Assembly: GCA_964525045.1 (NCBI GenBank)
Contig: CAZGFD010000019.1
Span: forward strand, 1-64,000
From: G020348185 sp964525045
Lineage (GTDB): Bacteria > Nitrospirota > Nitrospiria > Nitrospirales > UBA8639
Direction: 5' to 3'
DNA length: 64,000 nucleotides
The notes beneath the pieces were generated by a model. It was given only the letters and a program-made list of their open reading frames with translations. It was not told the DNA's origin and did not search any database. Of the stretch, positions 7,186 through 16,277 are shown one piece after another. The position numbers and the translations under genes were made by a program. Position 1 is the stretch's first letter; each line of letters starts with the position of its first letter.

Positions 7186-7974
7186 CTAATGTTTGGGATT
7201 CGGAGCAGATTGGGTGGAACCAGGCGTTTCCTTTCTTTTACCAAAAGCTTTAGACAATGAATGGATGCCCTGCTCAACCAACCCTGATGCGACGTACACG
7301 CCAAATACCACCAGCAACATGAGTTGGGGATAGGCGAGCACCGCCATCAATACCAGAATGGCGTACACCAGGTAATTGAAGTGATGGCTCTCTCGAAATT
7401 TCAGTTCTTTCACACTTCGATACTTCACCGTACTCACCATGAGAAACGCCAGCACCAAACTCATGACAATTCCCACGATCGGTCGAACCGTCTCACCCAA
7501 CGCCATCACCTGAGTGTCAAAAATGACCAAACTCGCCACGACGCCGGCGGCCCCTGGAATGGGGAGGCCCGTAAAGGGCTTTCCTTCATTGGCAAGCGCG
7601 GACACGTTATACCGTGCCAGCCTCAAAGCTCCACAGGCCACAAACGCAAACATGACGGCCGCCCCCAACATGCCGGGGGTATTCAGAGCCCACGCATAAA
7701 TGACCAGCCCGGGTGCGACGCCGAAAGAAATGAGGTCGCCAAGTGAATCATATTGTAAACCGAACTGACTCGTACTCTTCATGAGCCGGGCAGAGGTTCC
7801 ATCCAGCACATCAAAGATGAGGGCGACCAGAATCGCGATCGCGGCCGCGAGAAAGTTCTCATTGAAGACAAACAGGATGGATGCCAATCCGCTGAACAAA
7901 TTCCCGGTCGTCAGCAAATTGGGGACCAGATACACGCCCCGCCGCGTTTTCGGCTCTTTTATGAATCCGCGCAT
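7186..7974 (-). CDS. pssA: CDP-diacylglycerol-serine O-phosphatidyltransferase
   Basis: Makes phosphatidylserine from CDP-diacylglycerol and L-serine in the inner membrane. The CDP-alcohol phosphotransferase signature is intact as DVLDGTSARLMK, then FGLQYDSLGDLISFG, giving the D..DG..AR........G...D...D pattern. Several hydrophobic helices follow. The chosen ATG at 7974 is preceded by GGCGGAG at a good distance and overlaps the end of psd by 16 bp; a GTG-type extension to 8013 is less likely. The adjacent psd product decarboxylates this enzyme's product, giving phosphatidylethanolamine. Confidence 0.95.
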   Translation of the reverse strand: MRGFIKEPKTRRGVYLVPNLLTTGNLFSGLASILFVFNENFLAAAIAILVALIFDVLDGTSARLMKSTSQFGLQYDSLGDLISFGVAPGLVIYAWALNTPGMLGAAVMFAFVACGALRLARYNVSALANEGKPFTGLPIPGAAGVVASLVIFDTQVMALGETVRPIVGIVMSLVLAFLMVSTVKYRSVKELKFRESHHFNYLVYAILVLMAVLAYPQLMLLVVFGVYVASGLVEQGIHSLSKAFGKRKETPGSTQSAPNPKH

Positions 7975-8672
7975 GATAACTCCGCCAGGATCGAGGCTCC
8001 CCCCTTCACCCAATCGCCCACTTTAACTTTCACGACACTTTCACGTGGAAGAAACACATCCATTCGTGACCCGAACCGGATTAATCCATACCGCTCCCCC
8101 TTGGCAACCTGCTCCCCGGCAGAAGCCCAACACACAATCCGTCGAGCAATGAGGCCTGCGACTTGCACACACAACACTTTTTTTCCGTCGGGGCGTTGAA
8201 TCATCAAGGCGTTTTGCTCATTTCGAACTGAGGCATGCGGTTTATTCGCCGGAATAAACTGACCCGGTTGATATCCAATTTGTTGAATGGTTCCCGCACA
8301 TGGGACTCGATTGATATGCACATTAAACACATTCAGAAAAATACTAATTCGAATACTGTCCTCTTTAAGAAATCGGGGCTCAAATTCTTCGGCGACCGCA
8401 ACCACTTTTCCGTCCCCCGGAGAGACAATAAGATCTTCTCCTATGGGAACGTCCCGGTGCGGGTTCCGAAAGAACCAGGCGGTGTAGGCCGCTAATCCGG
8501 CCAGAAACACTGCGGGGCCCGTAAAGCCCAAGGCTCCGGCGGCTAAGGCAGGCGCTCCAACACCCACAACAAAGGGCAGGCCTTCCTTGGCGATGGGAAG
8601 ACCCGAGGCACGGTCAACCACGGACCGGACCTCTTGGCAAGCTCTCCGTGTCGCTCTCCGGGGGCATGACAC
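7959..8672 (-). CDS. psd: Phosphatidylserine decarboxylase proenzyme (short type)
   Basis: Decarboxylates phosphatidylserine to phosphatidylethanolamine with a pyruvoyl group formed by self-cleavage. At 237 residues it is the short class. It has the N-terminal PIAKEGLPFVVG, hydrophobic segment, FFRNPHRDVP and DGKVVAV signatures and the C-terminal cleavage motif RFGSRMD, where the serine after glycine becomes pyruvoyl. The GTG start at 8672 is uncertain: it has no clear ribosome-binding site, and a later in-frame GTG near the SGLPIAKEG segment is possible. It lies 31 bp after ilvC and overlaps pssA. Confidence 0.93.
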   Translation of the reverse strand: MSCPRRATRRACQEVRSVVDRASGLPIAKEGLPFVVGVGAPALAAGALGFTGPAVFLAGLAAYTAWFFRNPHRDVPIGEDLIVSPGDGKVVAVAEEFEPRFLKEDSIRISIFLNVFNVHINRVPCAGTIQQIGYQPGQFIPANKPHASVRNEQNALMIQRPDGKKVLCVQVAGLIARRIVCWASAGEQVAKGERYGLIRFGSRMDVFLPRESVVKVKVGDWVKGGASILAELSCADS

Positions 8673-8703
8673 TCGATGGAATCGTCAGAGTCATCCCGGT
8701 GTA

Positions 8704-9717
8704 TTAATTCTTTTTTTGGTCAACGAGCTGATCTTTCTTCAGCCACGGCATCATGCCACGCAAGCGTTTGCCGACTTCTTCAATCGGATGCTCTTCACCT
8801 TTTTTCAATAGAGCATTGTACACGGGCCTGTTGGCTTGATTTTCCAACACCCATTCACGAGCAAACCGGCCCGTCTGTATCTCAGAAAGAATCTTCTTCA
8901 TGGTCCTTTTTGTCTCGGCGGTCACCACTCGCGGCCCTCGTGTGACATCCCCATACTTCGCCGTGGTGCTGATGGAATATCGCATATTGGCGATTCCGCC
9001 CTGATGGATCAGATCCACAATCAGCTTCACTTCATGAAGGCATTCAAAATAGGCCATTTCCGGCGAATACCCGGCTTCTACCAGCGTCTCATACCCTGCT
9101 TGAATCAGAGCCGTCAGCCCTCCACACAGGACCGCCTGCTCTCCAAACAGATCCGTCTCAGTTTCCTCCCGGAAATTGGTCAGAATGACTCCGGCGCGAG
9201 CCCCGCCGATCGCATGGGCATAGGCCAGACCTACTTGCCTCGTATCGCCACTGGGATCCTGATGGATGGCCAGCAGGCAGGGGACACCGCTCCCTTTGGA
9301 GTATTCCGATCGAACCAAATGCCCCGGTCCTTTGGGAGCCACCATAAACACGTTCGTCTTGGGGCCGGGTTGAATTTGCCCGAAGTGGATATTAAATCCA
9401 TGACCAAATCCTAAATAGGCTCCCTCCTTCAGATTGGGCTCAATATCTTTATAATAGATCGCGGCTTGCCGTTCATCCGGAGCCAACAGGACAACCACAT
9501 CGGCATCTTTCACCGCATCAGCCGTTGGCATGACTTTCAAGCCCGCCGCCTCCGCCTTATTCCAGGAAGCCCCTTCCCGGACTCCCACCACAACATTGAC
9601 CCCACTATCTCGCAAATTCAGGGCATGCGCGTGCCCTTGACTGCCAAATCCCACAATCGTGACGTTTTTCTTGAGAATATGTTGGGGGTTGGCTTCCTTT
9701 TCATAAAAGATGTCCAT
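8704..9717 (-). CDS. ilvC: Ketol-acid reductoisomerase, class I
   Basis: Catalyses isomerisation and NADPH reduction of acetolactate and acetohydroxybutyrate in valine, leucine and isoleucine synthesis. The 337-residue class I form shows the N-terminal nucleotide-binding GFGSQGHAHALNLRDSG, the proton-donor region KGPGHLVRSEY, and the C-terminal knotted domain with acidic Mg ligands (DLFGEQAVLCGG). The ATG at 9717 follows TTTAGGAGTGT, a good ribosome-binding site. It is the third gene of the ilvBNC series, with an 80-bp spacer after ilvN. Confidence 0.98.
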   Translation of the reverse strand: MDIFYEKEANPQHILKKNVTIVGFGSQGHAHALNLRDSGVNVVVGVREGASWNKAEAAGLKVMPTADAVKDADVVVLLAPDERQAAIYYKDIEPNLKEGAYLGFGHGFNIHFGQIQPGPKTNVFMVAPKGPGHLVRSEYSKGSGVPCLLAIHQDPSGDTRQVGLAYAHAIGGARAGVILTNFREETETDLFGEQAVLCGGLTALIQAGYETLVEAGYSPEMAYFECLHEVKLIVDLIHQGGIANMRYSISTTAKYGDVTRGPRVVTAETKRTMKKILSEIQTGRFAREWVLENQANRPVYNALLKKGEEHPIEEVGKRLRGMMPWLKKDQLVDQKKN

Positions 9718-9797
9718 AATACACTCCTAAACGAATCGTATGAAGGTTAGCTCTTTTCTCCCGGTGACACACGAACGGAGAAAGTGGGATTGTTTCT

Positions 9798-10319
9798 TTA
9801 GTTCACTTTGGCAAGAGGCCGAGGTTGGGTGCTGGCCGCCCGAGCAGGTTCCCGTCCCATCGCGATTCGCCCCGTCCGAACCAATTCTTTTATTCCCAGT
9901 GGCTGGAGCAGGTTAATAATCGCTTGGACTTTTCTGATTTCGCCGGTCACCTCAATTGTATACGAGGTGGGAGAGGAATCGACCACATTGGCCCGAAAAA
10001 TATCCGCGATACGGAGGGCTTCGGCTCGATCTTCCGGCGCAGTATGGACTTTGATCAACGCGGTTTCCCGCTCCACGAAATCACTTTCACTGATATCTAC
10101 CACTTTGATGACATCAATCAATTTGTTCAACTGTTTCAAAATCTGTTCAATAATACGCTCATCGCCTTTGGTCACGAGGGTCATCATCGAGACAGAAGGA
10201 TCCAGTGTTGGCGCAACGGACAGACTTTCAATATTAAATCCGCGGCCGCTAAACAGCCCCGCCACTCGGGACAGGGCGCCAAATTTATTTTCTAAGGTTA
10301 CGGAAATGATGTGTTCCAC
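9798..10319 (-). CDS. ilvN: Acetolactate synthase, small regulatory subunit
   Basis: Regulatory subunit that activates IlvB and confers valine feedback. The N-terminal ACT domain (ISVTLENKFGALSRVAGLFSG, with NIESLSV and the TLVTKGD strand) is followed by the C-terminal small-subunit domain. At 173 residues it is the long IlvH/IlvN type, with a Pro/Arg-rich tail after IAMGRE. It starts 15 nt after the ilvB stop, so translation is likely coupled. Confidence 0.96.
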   Translation of the reverse strand: MEHIISVTLENKFGALSRVAGLFSGRGFNIESLSVAPTLDPSVSMMTLVTKGDERIIEQILKQLNKLIDVIKVVDISESDFVERETALIKVHTAPEDRAEALRIADIFRANVVDSSPTSYTIEVTGEIRKVQAIINLLQPLGIKELVRTGRIAMGREPARAASTQPRPLAKVN

Positions 10320-10334
10320 GATATCACTCGTCAG

Positions 10335-12110
10335 CTACGCGGTTAAAATAGTATCTTTGTCTTTTTTCGTTCCCTTGCCCCCGGATGGTTGAGGCTTTTT
10401 CATATCCGGAGGATCAGCCAAGATCATCTCATGGTTGCACCCTCCTGCCGGAATCATCGGATAGCAATTTTCAAACTGGTACACCGGAACGTCAATGACC
10501 ACCGGCCCGTCTATGGCTAAGGCCTTCCGAATCCCGTCATCGACCTCATCAGGCTTTTCGACTCGAATGCCGGCAGCGCCGTAGGCCTCTGCCAGTTTGA
10601 CAAAGTCCGGGTGATTGCCCAAGTCACTGGAGGCATAACGTCCCTCGTAAAACAGATCCTGCCATTGCCGAACCATCCCATGGAACCGGTTATTGATGAC
10701 AAACACTTTGACCGGGAGCTTATCAATCACGGCCGTCGCGAGTTCCTGGGTATTCATTTGGAAACTGCCATCTCCGGCAACACAGAGCACCAACCGGTCC
10801 CGATAGGCCGCCTGGGCTCCCATCGCTGCGGGAAAACCGAACCCCATGGTCCCCAACCCACCCGAGGTCAACCAGCACCGGGGACGCGCCAGTTTGAAGT
10901 ATTGGGCGGTCCACATCTGATGTTGACCCACATCGGTGGACACGATGGGATCACGATCGGCGGTCAGATGATAGAGCCGGTCGATGAGATATTGGGGTTT
11001 AATCTGCCCCTGTTGATCCTGGTCATACCGTAAGGGTTGGTCGTTTTGCCAAGCCTGAAGCTGGTCCCACCATGGCTTTCTGAGTTCCTTCTGATCCCCA
11101 TTCACCGTGGCACGAAGGATATTGTTCAATTCCTGCAATACCCGCTTGCAATCACCGACGATGGGAATATCCACCTGAACATTTTTCCGAATAGACGTCG
11201 GATCAATATCAATATGGATGACTTTGGCCGATGGGCAAAACTCAGACACTTTGCCGGTCACCCGGTCGTCAAATCGCGCTCCGACCGCAATCACCAAATC
11301 TGAATAATGGATGGCCATATTTGCGACATAGGTTCCATGCATTCCCAACATGCCGAGGGAAAGAGGATGAGTACCCGGGAAGCCACCCAAGGCCATTAAA
11401 GTCATATCCACGGGGATCTGGGTCATTTCAGCCAAGGCAATCACTTCCTCGGATGCTCCCGAGAACACCACACCACCACCGATGTAGAGAACAGGTCGCT
11501 TCGCCTTCATGATGGCATCGGCCGCCTGCTTGATTTTCCATTTACTCCCCTCATAGGTTGGGTTATACCCCCGGATGGAGACGGCATCGGGATATTTATA
11601 CTCGGCCTTATCCATTGAAATATCTTTGGGAATATCAACCAATACCGGGCCGGGACGACCCGTGGTGGCGATATAAAACGCTTCCTTGATTGTGGTGGCG
11701 AGATCGTTCACATCCTTAACGAGAAAGTTATATTTTGTACAGGGACGACTCAGTCCGATATTATCGGCTTCCTGGAACGCATCATTGCCAATCAACGGGG
11801 TAGGGACCTGTCCAGAAAAGGCCACGATGGGAACCGAATCCATATAGGCATCCGCTAACGCGGTGATCACATTGGTCATACCCGGACCGGAGGTAATAAG
11901 CGCCACTCCGGCTTTTCCGGTGGCCTTCGCGTACCCTTCGGCCATGTGGCCAGCGCCCTGCTCATGACGTGTCAGAATGACCTCGATGTCCTTTTGTTGA
12001 TATAGTTCGTCAAATATTTTGAGAACCACGCCACCTGGTAATGCGAAAATGGTTTTAACGCCTTCGCGTTTTAAGGACTCGATAAATATCTGTGCACCGG
12101 TCAATTGCAT
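10335..12110 (-). CDS. ilvB: Acetolactate synthase, large catalytic subunit
   Basis: Thiamine-diphosphate enzyme making acetolactate or 2-aceto-2-hydroxybutyrate from pyruvate (and 2-oxobutyrate). It shows the N-terminal Pyr domain with catalytic glutamate in THRTRHEQG-type context (here LTRHEQGAGHMAEGYA), the FAD-binding middle domain, and the PP domain with the ThDP motif GDGSFQMNTQELATA followed by NN. It has 591 residues and a Lys-rich tail (KGTKKDKD). The start ATG overlaps the end of a 48-codon upstream reading frame rich in Val/Leu/Ile, suggesting coupling or attenuation. Confidence 0.97.
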   Translation of the reverse strand: MQLTGAQIFIESLKREGVKTIFALPGGVVLKIFDELYQQKDIEVILTRHEQGAGHMAEGYAKATGKAGVALITSGPGMTNVITALADAYMDSVPIVAFSGQVPTPLIGNDAFQEADNIGLSRPCTKYNFLVKDVNDLATTIKEAFYIATTGRPGPVLVDIPKDISMDKAEYKYPDAVSIRGYNPTYEGSKWKIKQAADAIMKAKRPVLYIGGGVVFSGASEEVIALAEMTQIPVDMTLMALGGFPGTHPLSLGMLGMHGTYVANMAIHYSDLVIAVGARFDDRVTGKVSEFCPSAKVIHIDIDPTSIRKNVQVDIPIVGDCKRVLQELNNILRATVNGDQKELRKPWWDQLQAWQNDQPLRYDQDQQGQIKPQYLIDRLYHLTADRDPIVSTDVGQHQMWTAQYFKLARPRCWLTSGGLGTMGFGFPAAMGAQAAYRDRLVLCVAGDGSFQMNTQELATAVIDKLPVKVFVINNRFHGMVRQWQDLFYEGRYASSDLGNHPDFVKLAEAYGAAGIRVEKPDEVDDGIRKALAIDGPVVIDVPVYQFENCYPMIPAGGCNHEMILADPPDMKKPQPSGGKGTKKDKDTILTA

Positions 12111-12247
12111 GACAACACACCCTCTGGTTGTGGATCCGTTAGGACCCGGTTGACCCCATGGAAATGATGAGATTGACTTGTCGTCAGCCTGCTTAGGACG
12201 ATATTCTCCACCAAGCTAACCCTGACCATCTTGGGGTTTCGGGGCAT
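12101..12247 (-). CDS. Candidate ilvB leader peptide rich in branched-chain residues
   Basis: A 48-codon frame starts at ATG 12247 after an excellent ribosome-binding site (GGGAAGGAGGGG, then 6 nt) and ends with TGA at 12101-12103, inside ilvB, overlapping it by 10 nt. Residues 7-21 read MVRVSLVENIVLSRL: eight of the last fourteen are Val, Leu or Ile. Such composition just upstream of an ilv operon is typical of attenuation leader peptides. No T-tailed terminator is visible; a 6-bp hairpin (GGGTCC-TAAC-GGATCC) lies just before the ilvB ribosome-binding site, so control could be translational. The function is inferred. Confidence 0.5.
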   Translation of the reverse strand: MPRNPKMVRVSLVENIVLSRLTTSQSHHFHGVNRVLTDPQPEGVLSCN

Positions 12248-12298
12248 ATGAATCCCCTCCTTCCCAAAAATTGGGTATCGCTTAATGTTAAATAAGTA

Positions 12299-12328
12299 AT
12301 GATATTCCGAATGGTTTTTTCAAGTCAA
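12299..12328 (-). promoter_or_regulatory. Probable sigma70 promoter of the ilvB leader and operon
   Basis: On the minus strand TTGACT (12328-12323) and TATCAT (12304-12299) are separated by 18 bp. Transcription would start about 45 nt before the leader ATG, across a small CCCAA-TTT-TTGGG hairpin beside the leader ribosome-binding site. The position, divergent from bioF, is suitable. Confidence 0.55.
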
Positions 12329-12394
12329 CAGTCATTGTAACATGATACCCCAATTCGACCAAACCGGTCACTAGACCCACTACCCTCTTGTTAA

Positions 12395-13594
12395 ATGGGC
12401 CAAATGGGAGACCTAAACGGCAAGAATCCGCAAGGGTATGAGGAGTACCTCGCAGAGCTCGATGCCCAGCATCTTCGGCGGGACCTTCGTGTGTTCGATT
12501 CCCCTTCAGGACCAGCCATGACCCACCAGGGTCGGTCATTCATTAATTTCGCCTCAAACAACTACCTTGGATTGAATACGCATCCTGCGATTAAGGAGTC
12601 CGCGATCGCCGCAACAAACTTGTATGGTGTCGGATCGGGAGCCTCACGACTGATATCCGGAACCCTCCTTCCTCATCAGGAACTGGAAAAGGACCTCGCG
12701 CAGTTTAAACAAACCGAAGCCGCCCTGACCTTTAACTCGGGATACGCTGCCAATACCGGAATCATTCCGGCCATGGTGGGAGCCCAGGGGCAAATCTTTG
12801 TCGACCGGTTTTGTCATGCCAGTGTGATTGATGGCTGTCGCCTCAGTCGGGCAAGGCTACGCGTGTTTCAGCATAATGATCCGGATCACTTAAGAAAGCA
12901 ATTAGCGAAACGGCCTCCCCATCGACCCACCCTCGTGGTGACGGAGGGGGTATTCAGCATGGATGGCGATATCGCTCCCCTATCGGAGTTGGTCACAGTC
13001 GCTCAGGAGTACGAAGCGACCTTATTGATAGATGACGCCCATGGGACAGGGGTGATGGGAAAACAGGGAAGGGGCACCATCGAGCATTTTGGGATCGACC
13101 CCTCCAGGGTTATTCAAATGGGCACCCTGAGTAAAGCGCTCGGAACCTTTGGGGGGTATGTCGTCGGCACACATTCTTTCATCGAATATCTGATCAATAC
13201 GTGCCGTTCCTTTATTTACACAACTTCTCCCCCGCCGGCCTTTGCAGCCGCAGCGCGAACCGCTCTTGAAATCCTCCGATCTGATCCTGGGAGAAGGGCC
13301 GCCTTGTGGCAGAACCGTGACCGGGTGTTCCAAGGCTTGTTGGAAATGGGCTTTTCTTTGACGAACACCCAAAGTCCCATTTTACCCATCATCTTAAACC
13401 AAACTCCACTCGCGATGGACCTGAGCAAGAAACTGTTCAATCAGGGGATCTATGTTCCGGCCATTCGCCCCCCCACCGTTCCAAAAGGGACCAGCCGCCT
13501 GAGAGTCACCGTCTCGTCCGATCACACGCCTGAACATCTTGAAGCTGCCCTTCAGGCCTTTAGAAAAGTGGGGCAAGAGTTAGGAATCATTTAA
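12395..13594 (+). CDS. bioF: BioF/KBL-type alpha-oxoamine synthase
   Basis: PLP enzyme of the family that condenses an acyl-CoA or acyl-ACP with an amino acid; most likely 8-amino-7-oxononanoate synthase of biotin synthesis (pimeloyl thioester plus L-alanine). The fold-type I motifs are present: NNYLGL, GSGASRLISGT, the cofactor aspartates in LIDDAHGTG, and the PLP lysine in GTLSKALGTFGG (Lys247). At 399 residues it is slightly longer than typical BioF. No other bio gene is adjacent, so 2-amino-3-ketobutyrate CoA ligase cannot be excluded. A second ATG at 12404 is an alternative start. Confidence 0.8.
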   Translation: MGQMGDLNGKNPQGYEEYLAELDAQHLRRDLRVFDSPSGPAMTHQGRSFINFASNNYLGLNTHPAIKESAIAATNLYGVGSGASRLISGTLLPHQELEKDLAQFKQTEAALTFNSGYAANTGIIPAMVGAQGQIFVDRFCHASVIDGCRLSRARLRVFQHNDPDHLRKQLAKRPPHRPTLVVTEGVFSMDGDIAPLSELVTVAQEYEATLLIDDAHGTGVMGKQGRGTIEHFGIDPSRVIQMGTLSKALGTFGGYVVGTHSFIEYLINTCRSFIYTTSPPPAFAAAARTALEILRSDPGRRAALWQNRDRVFQGLLEMGFSLTNTQSPILPIILNQTPLAMDLSKKLFNQGIYVPAIRPPTVPKGTSRLRVTVSSDHTPEHLEAALQAFRKVGQELGII

Positions 13595-13636
13595 CTGTTC
13601 GTTCCCTTTTGCTCTCTAACGGAATACCGGCAACCA

Positions 13637-14950
13637 TTGCGTAACCCATTCGCACAACAATTACGGAAGCTAGGGGGAATGATCCTTGTTCTCGCCATGA
13701 TTCTATTGGCGCTGGACATGATTTGGGTGATGTTTTTTGGAGGGATCAGGCTCAAGATCGGGCATTTTGTCCTACGATCCACAACCATTGAATTCCCTAC
13801 GATCGCCTTCATGATTTCATTATTTTGCTTCTTGCTTCTGAAAGGAAAATGGAAAGAATCTATTTTATTGGTTGGTTCCTTATTCTTTGCCTGCCTCATT
13901 GGTGAGGGAATTCTTCGTTTGGTTGATCATCCTTGGTCCAAACCCTTTATCGACGCAAACGCCTGGCAGCAACCTTCAAATGTTCTGGGGTTTACCTTGG
14001 TTCCAAACTTTGAAGGCCGCGGACCGCTGGATGTGCCCATCAAGACCAATGCACAAGGATTTCGAGATGATGGAGAACATGCTTGGACGAAACCGCCGGG
14101 GGTCATCCGAATTCTGGGGCTTGGGGATTCTTTTACATTTGGTTGGGGAGTCTTGCTGGAAGAAACTTTTTTAAAGAAACTCGAAGGACATATGAGAACG
14201 TTGACAGGGTTGAAAATCGAAACCATTAACGCGGGGGTTCCGATCTGGGATTTGAATCACTATTACGTATATTACAGGGAAATAGGGGTTCGGTACGCAC
14301 CGGATATCGTGTTGTTATCCTATTTTTTCAATGACGCCCCTGATATCTATCGGGAAACCTTACCTGCGGATGATCGATATCAACAGGGCGGGAAACATAC
14401 CGGGGGCCTATTCCGCTTCTCGTATTTGTTCAACTTTATCAAATCATTGGCCCATAACATTCGTCGGGAAAACCGATACACACGATTCGACCATCTGTCT
14501 GAATTAGAGGCCAGAAGAAAAAAAATGATGAAACCGAATAATGATATGGTCTTTGACCCGGGTCCGGACCAAACACAGGCCTCCACCGAAATCATCACAT
14601 CACTTTTGGAAAAAATTCAATCCTTAACGAAGGGACATGGTGGGCAATTGGTTATGATGTATATACCCGACGTGGCCCAGCTTCACTACCCGGAATGGCA
14701 ACACATTAACCGGGTATTGGCATCGATCACTGCGGAATTGCACATTCCCTTTCTCGACATGACGCCGGTCTTTGAATCAGCATCCGATCCGAGAGGGTTC
14801 TACTTTTGGCCAAAAGACGCGCATGCCAATCCTCTTGGCCATGAGAAAATGGCCGAAGCCCTCACCCCCCTGATCTGCCAAGCCCTTGAACAAGAGGATA
14901 TTCAATGCGCAGGGACTGGCATCATCACGGCAACTCCTCAAGATCATTAA
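13637..14950 (+). CDS. Membrane-anchored SGNH/GDSL-family hydrolase
   Basis: A 437-residue protein with three predicted N-terminal membrane helices (about residues 14-34, 52-70 and 74-93) and a periplasmic or cytoplasmic SGNH domain. The block I motif GLGDSFTFGWG carries the nucleophile Ser165. NAGVP follows as block II-like, and the C-terminal DAHANPLGHEKMA supplies the catalytic Asp and His. Such proteins deacylate or transfer acyl groups, often on polysaccharides or lipids; the substrate here is unknown. The TTG start at 13637 is uncertain; ATG codons follow at residues 15 and 21. It begins 42 bp after bioF. Confidence 0.75.
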   Translation: MRNPFAQQLRKLGGMILVLAMILLALDMIWVMFFGGIRLKIGHFVLRSTTIEFPTIAFMISLFCFLLLKGKWKESILLVGSLFFACLIGEGILRLVDHPWSKPFIDANAWQQPSNVLGFTLVPNFEGRGPLDVPIKTNAQGFRDDGEHAWTKPPGVIRILGLGDSFTFGWGVLLEETFLKKLEGHMRTLTGLKIETINAGVPIWDLNHYYVYYREIGVRYAPDIVLLSYFFNDAPDIYRETLPADDRYQQGGKHTGGLFRFSYLFNFIKSLAHNIRRENRYTRFDHLSELEARRKKMMKPNNDMVFDPGPDQTQASTEIITSLLEKIQSLTKGHGGQLVMMYIPDVAQLHYPEWQHINRVLASITAELHIPFLDMTPVFESASDPRGFYFWPKDAHANPLGHEKMAEALTPLICQALEQEDIQCAGTGIITATPQDH

Positions 14951-15078
14951 GACCTTCCCATCCCTCGATGGAATGCCGACGGGGAAAAAGTATAAAAATT
15001 GATTCCCGACCCCTTTATAGAACAACCGCTTTAAATAATTTTAAGGCAAAACTCACCGCCGAATTTATTAGGCAAATC

Positions 15079-15306
15079 TTATGGGGAAGGCACCATGGTT
15101 TCGGCAGCGTCTTTATATTGGGCGCACTTTTTTTGCGCATCACCGGACTCTTCATGCTTTTCAAGGCACTCGGTGTACTTTTTCATGATTTTCGCTCTTT
15201 CCTCGGCTATTTCCGCCTTCGCGTCAGCTTCCCGTTTTTCGGCACTCTTACATCCGGTAAGGCCGAGGAATCCGAGACATACTAAAACCAACAAGATTCG
15301 AATCAT
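15079..15306 (-). CDS. Small lipoprotein of unknown function
   Basis: A 75-residue protein with a classic lipoprotein signal: basic start, hydrophobic stretch, then LTGC at Cys19. The mature part is short, highly charged and helical (KREADAKAEIAEERAKIMKK), with two further cysteines (Cys47 and Cys61). No family recognised. It is monocistronic on the minus strand, between an SGNH gene and a SYLF gene. Confidence 0.65.
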   Translation of the reverse strand: MIRILLVLVCLGFLGLTGCKSAEKREADAKAEIAEERAKIMKKYTECLEKHEESGDAQKKCAQYKDAAETMVPSP

Positions 15307-15495
15307 TGGGTTTCTCCTTTTGACAAATTCGTCATAGCAAAACCGTGCAGAGGGTATTGGCCTCTCAAAATCTCTTTTTTGAAGACCTGAATCTGCGCCA
15401 TCTTATCAGGAATAATGATTGTTTTCATCCTACGCCCTTCGAACCCGGCTCATTTCAAGAGAACGGATGCCTTCACGGGTGGGGGCCGACTCAGG

Positions 15496-16197
15496 CTATT
15501 CCCTCCTCCCCACCTTCTTGGCCGCTAATCGTAACCCCATAGACCCCGGATTAAACACGGAATCTGTCAGCACGATGTCCGTAGGCCTGACAGACTTTCC
15601 ATAATATAATCTATTGGATTCCGAATCGATCCTGACGACCGCCCCTTCGACAGAAACTCCCGCATAGGCACCCTTGGTTTTCGCAAAGGAGACCACGTCT
15701 GCCGTGAGCCCTCCCCCACCCGCGCCAGCCCCAGCCGGACCGGCTGCGATACTCAGATCACCACCGAGCCGGAAGTCATGGGTAAAAAAAGATTCAAGAC
15801 CTCTCTGGGTTCGGACCACGACAATGATTTCAGAGGCACTTCCCCCCAATTGAAAACCAAAACTGCCTTCGACCATATCGTAAAAGGCGGGTTGGGACCA
15901 ATTGTGACCGTCCCGAACGAGTAACACCCCACTCCCACCGGCGGCGCCAAAGATGAAGGCTCCCTTCAGGTATTCAGGCACAATAAAAATGGCTTTGGCA
16001 TCCTTCACATGATCACGAAACCATTCATTCTCTGCTGCCAGATTGTTAATGGTCATTTCCGCCTTATCCACCAAATGCTGCTCATCAGCCGCCCGGGCAG
16101 ACATGGAAGGAATGGTGATCAGGATACTGACCATCGAAATGAGGAGCCAGAACTGATATCGCCGATGTCTCATCCAACCATTATCCCTTTTTGACAT
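15496..16197 (-). CDS. SYLF (YSC84-type) lipid-binding domain protein
   Basis: A 233-residue protein with a signal peptide (hydrophobic residues about 14-32, cleavage near SARAADEQ) followed by a complete SYLF/YSC84 domain. Family features are KAIFIVPEYLKGAFIFGAAGGSGVLL, the FGFQLGGSASEIIVVV strand, and a Gly/Ala-rich loop (AAGPAGAGAGGGG). Eukaryotic members bind phosphoinositides; the bacterial role is unsettled, probably envelope-associated. The ATG at 16197 follows AGGTAGG. A TetR gene lies upstream on the same strand. Confidence 0.85.
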   Translation of the reverse strand: MSKRDNGWMRHRRYQFWLLISMVSILITIPSMSARAADEQHLVDKAEMTINNLAAENEWFRDHVKDAKAIFIVPEYLKGAFIFGAAGGSGVLLVRDGHNWSQPAFYDMVEGSFGFQLGGSASEIIVVVRTQRGLESFFTHDFRLGGDLSIAAGPAGAGAGGGGLTADVVSFAKTKGAYAGVSVEGAVVRIDSESNRLYYGKSVRPTDIVLTDSVFNPGSMGLRLAAKKVGRRE

Positions 16198-16277
16198 GAT
16201 GACCTACCTGGCTGGGGGTTTTTAAAGAAAGGTAAAGACTGAGATTCTTTTGTTATCTTCTAGTGCCAATAGTCATG

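Noticed and set aside
8836..9414. 192-codon plus-strand frame across ilvC
   Set aside because: Antisense shadow of the well-supported ilvC gene; the translated sequence is His/Arg/Gly noise without a family.
9808..10392. 194-codon plus-strand frame opposite ilvN
   Set aside because: It spans the ilvN-ilvB junction in antisense, which real genes would not do here, and lacks any motif.
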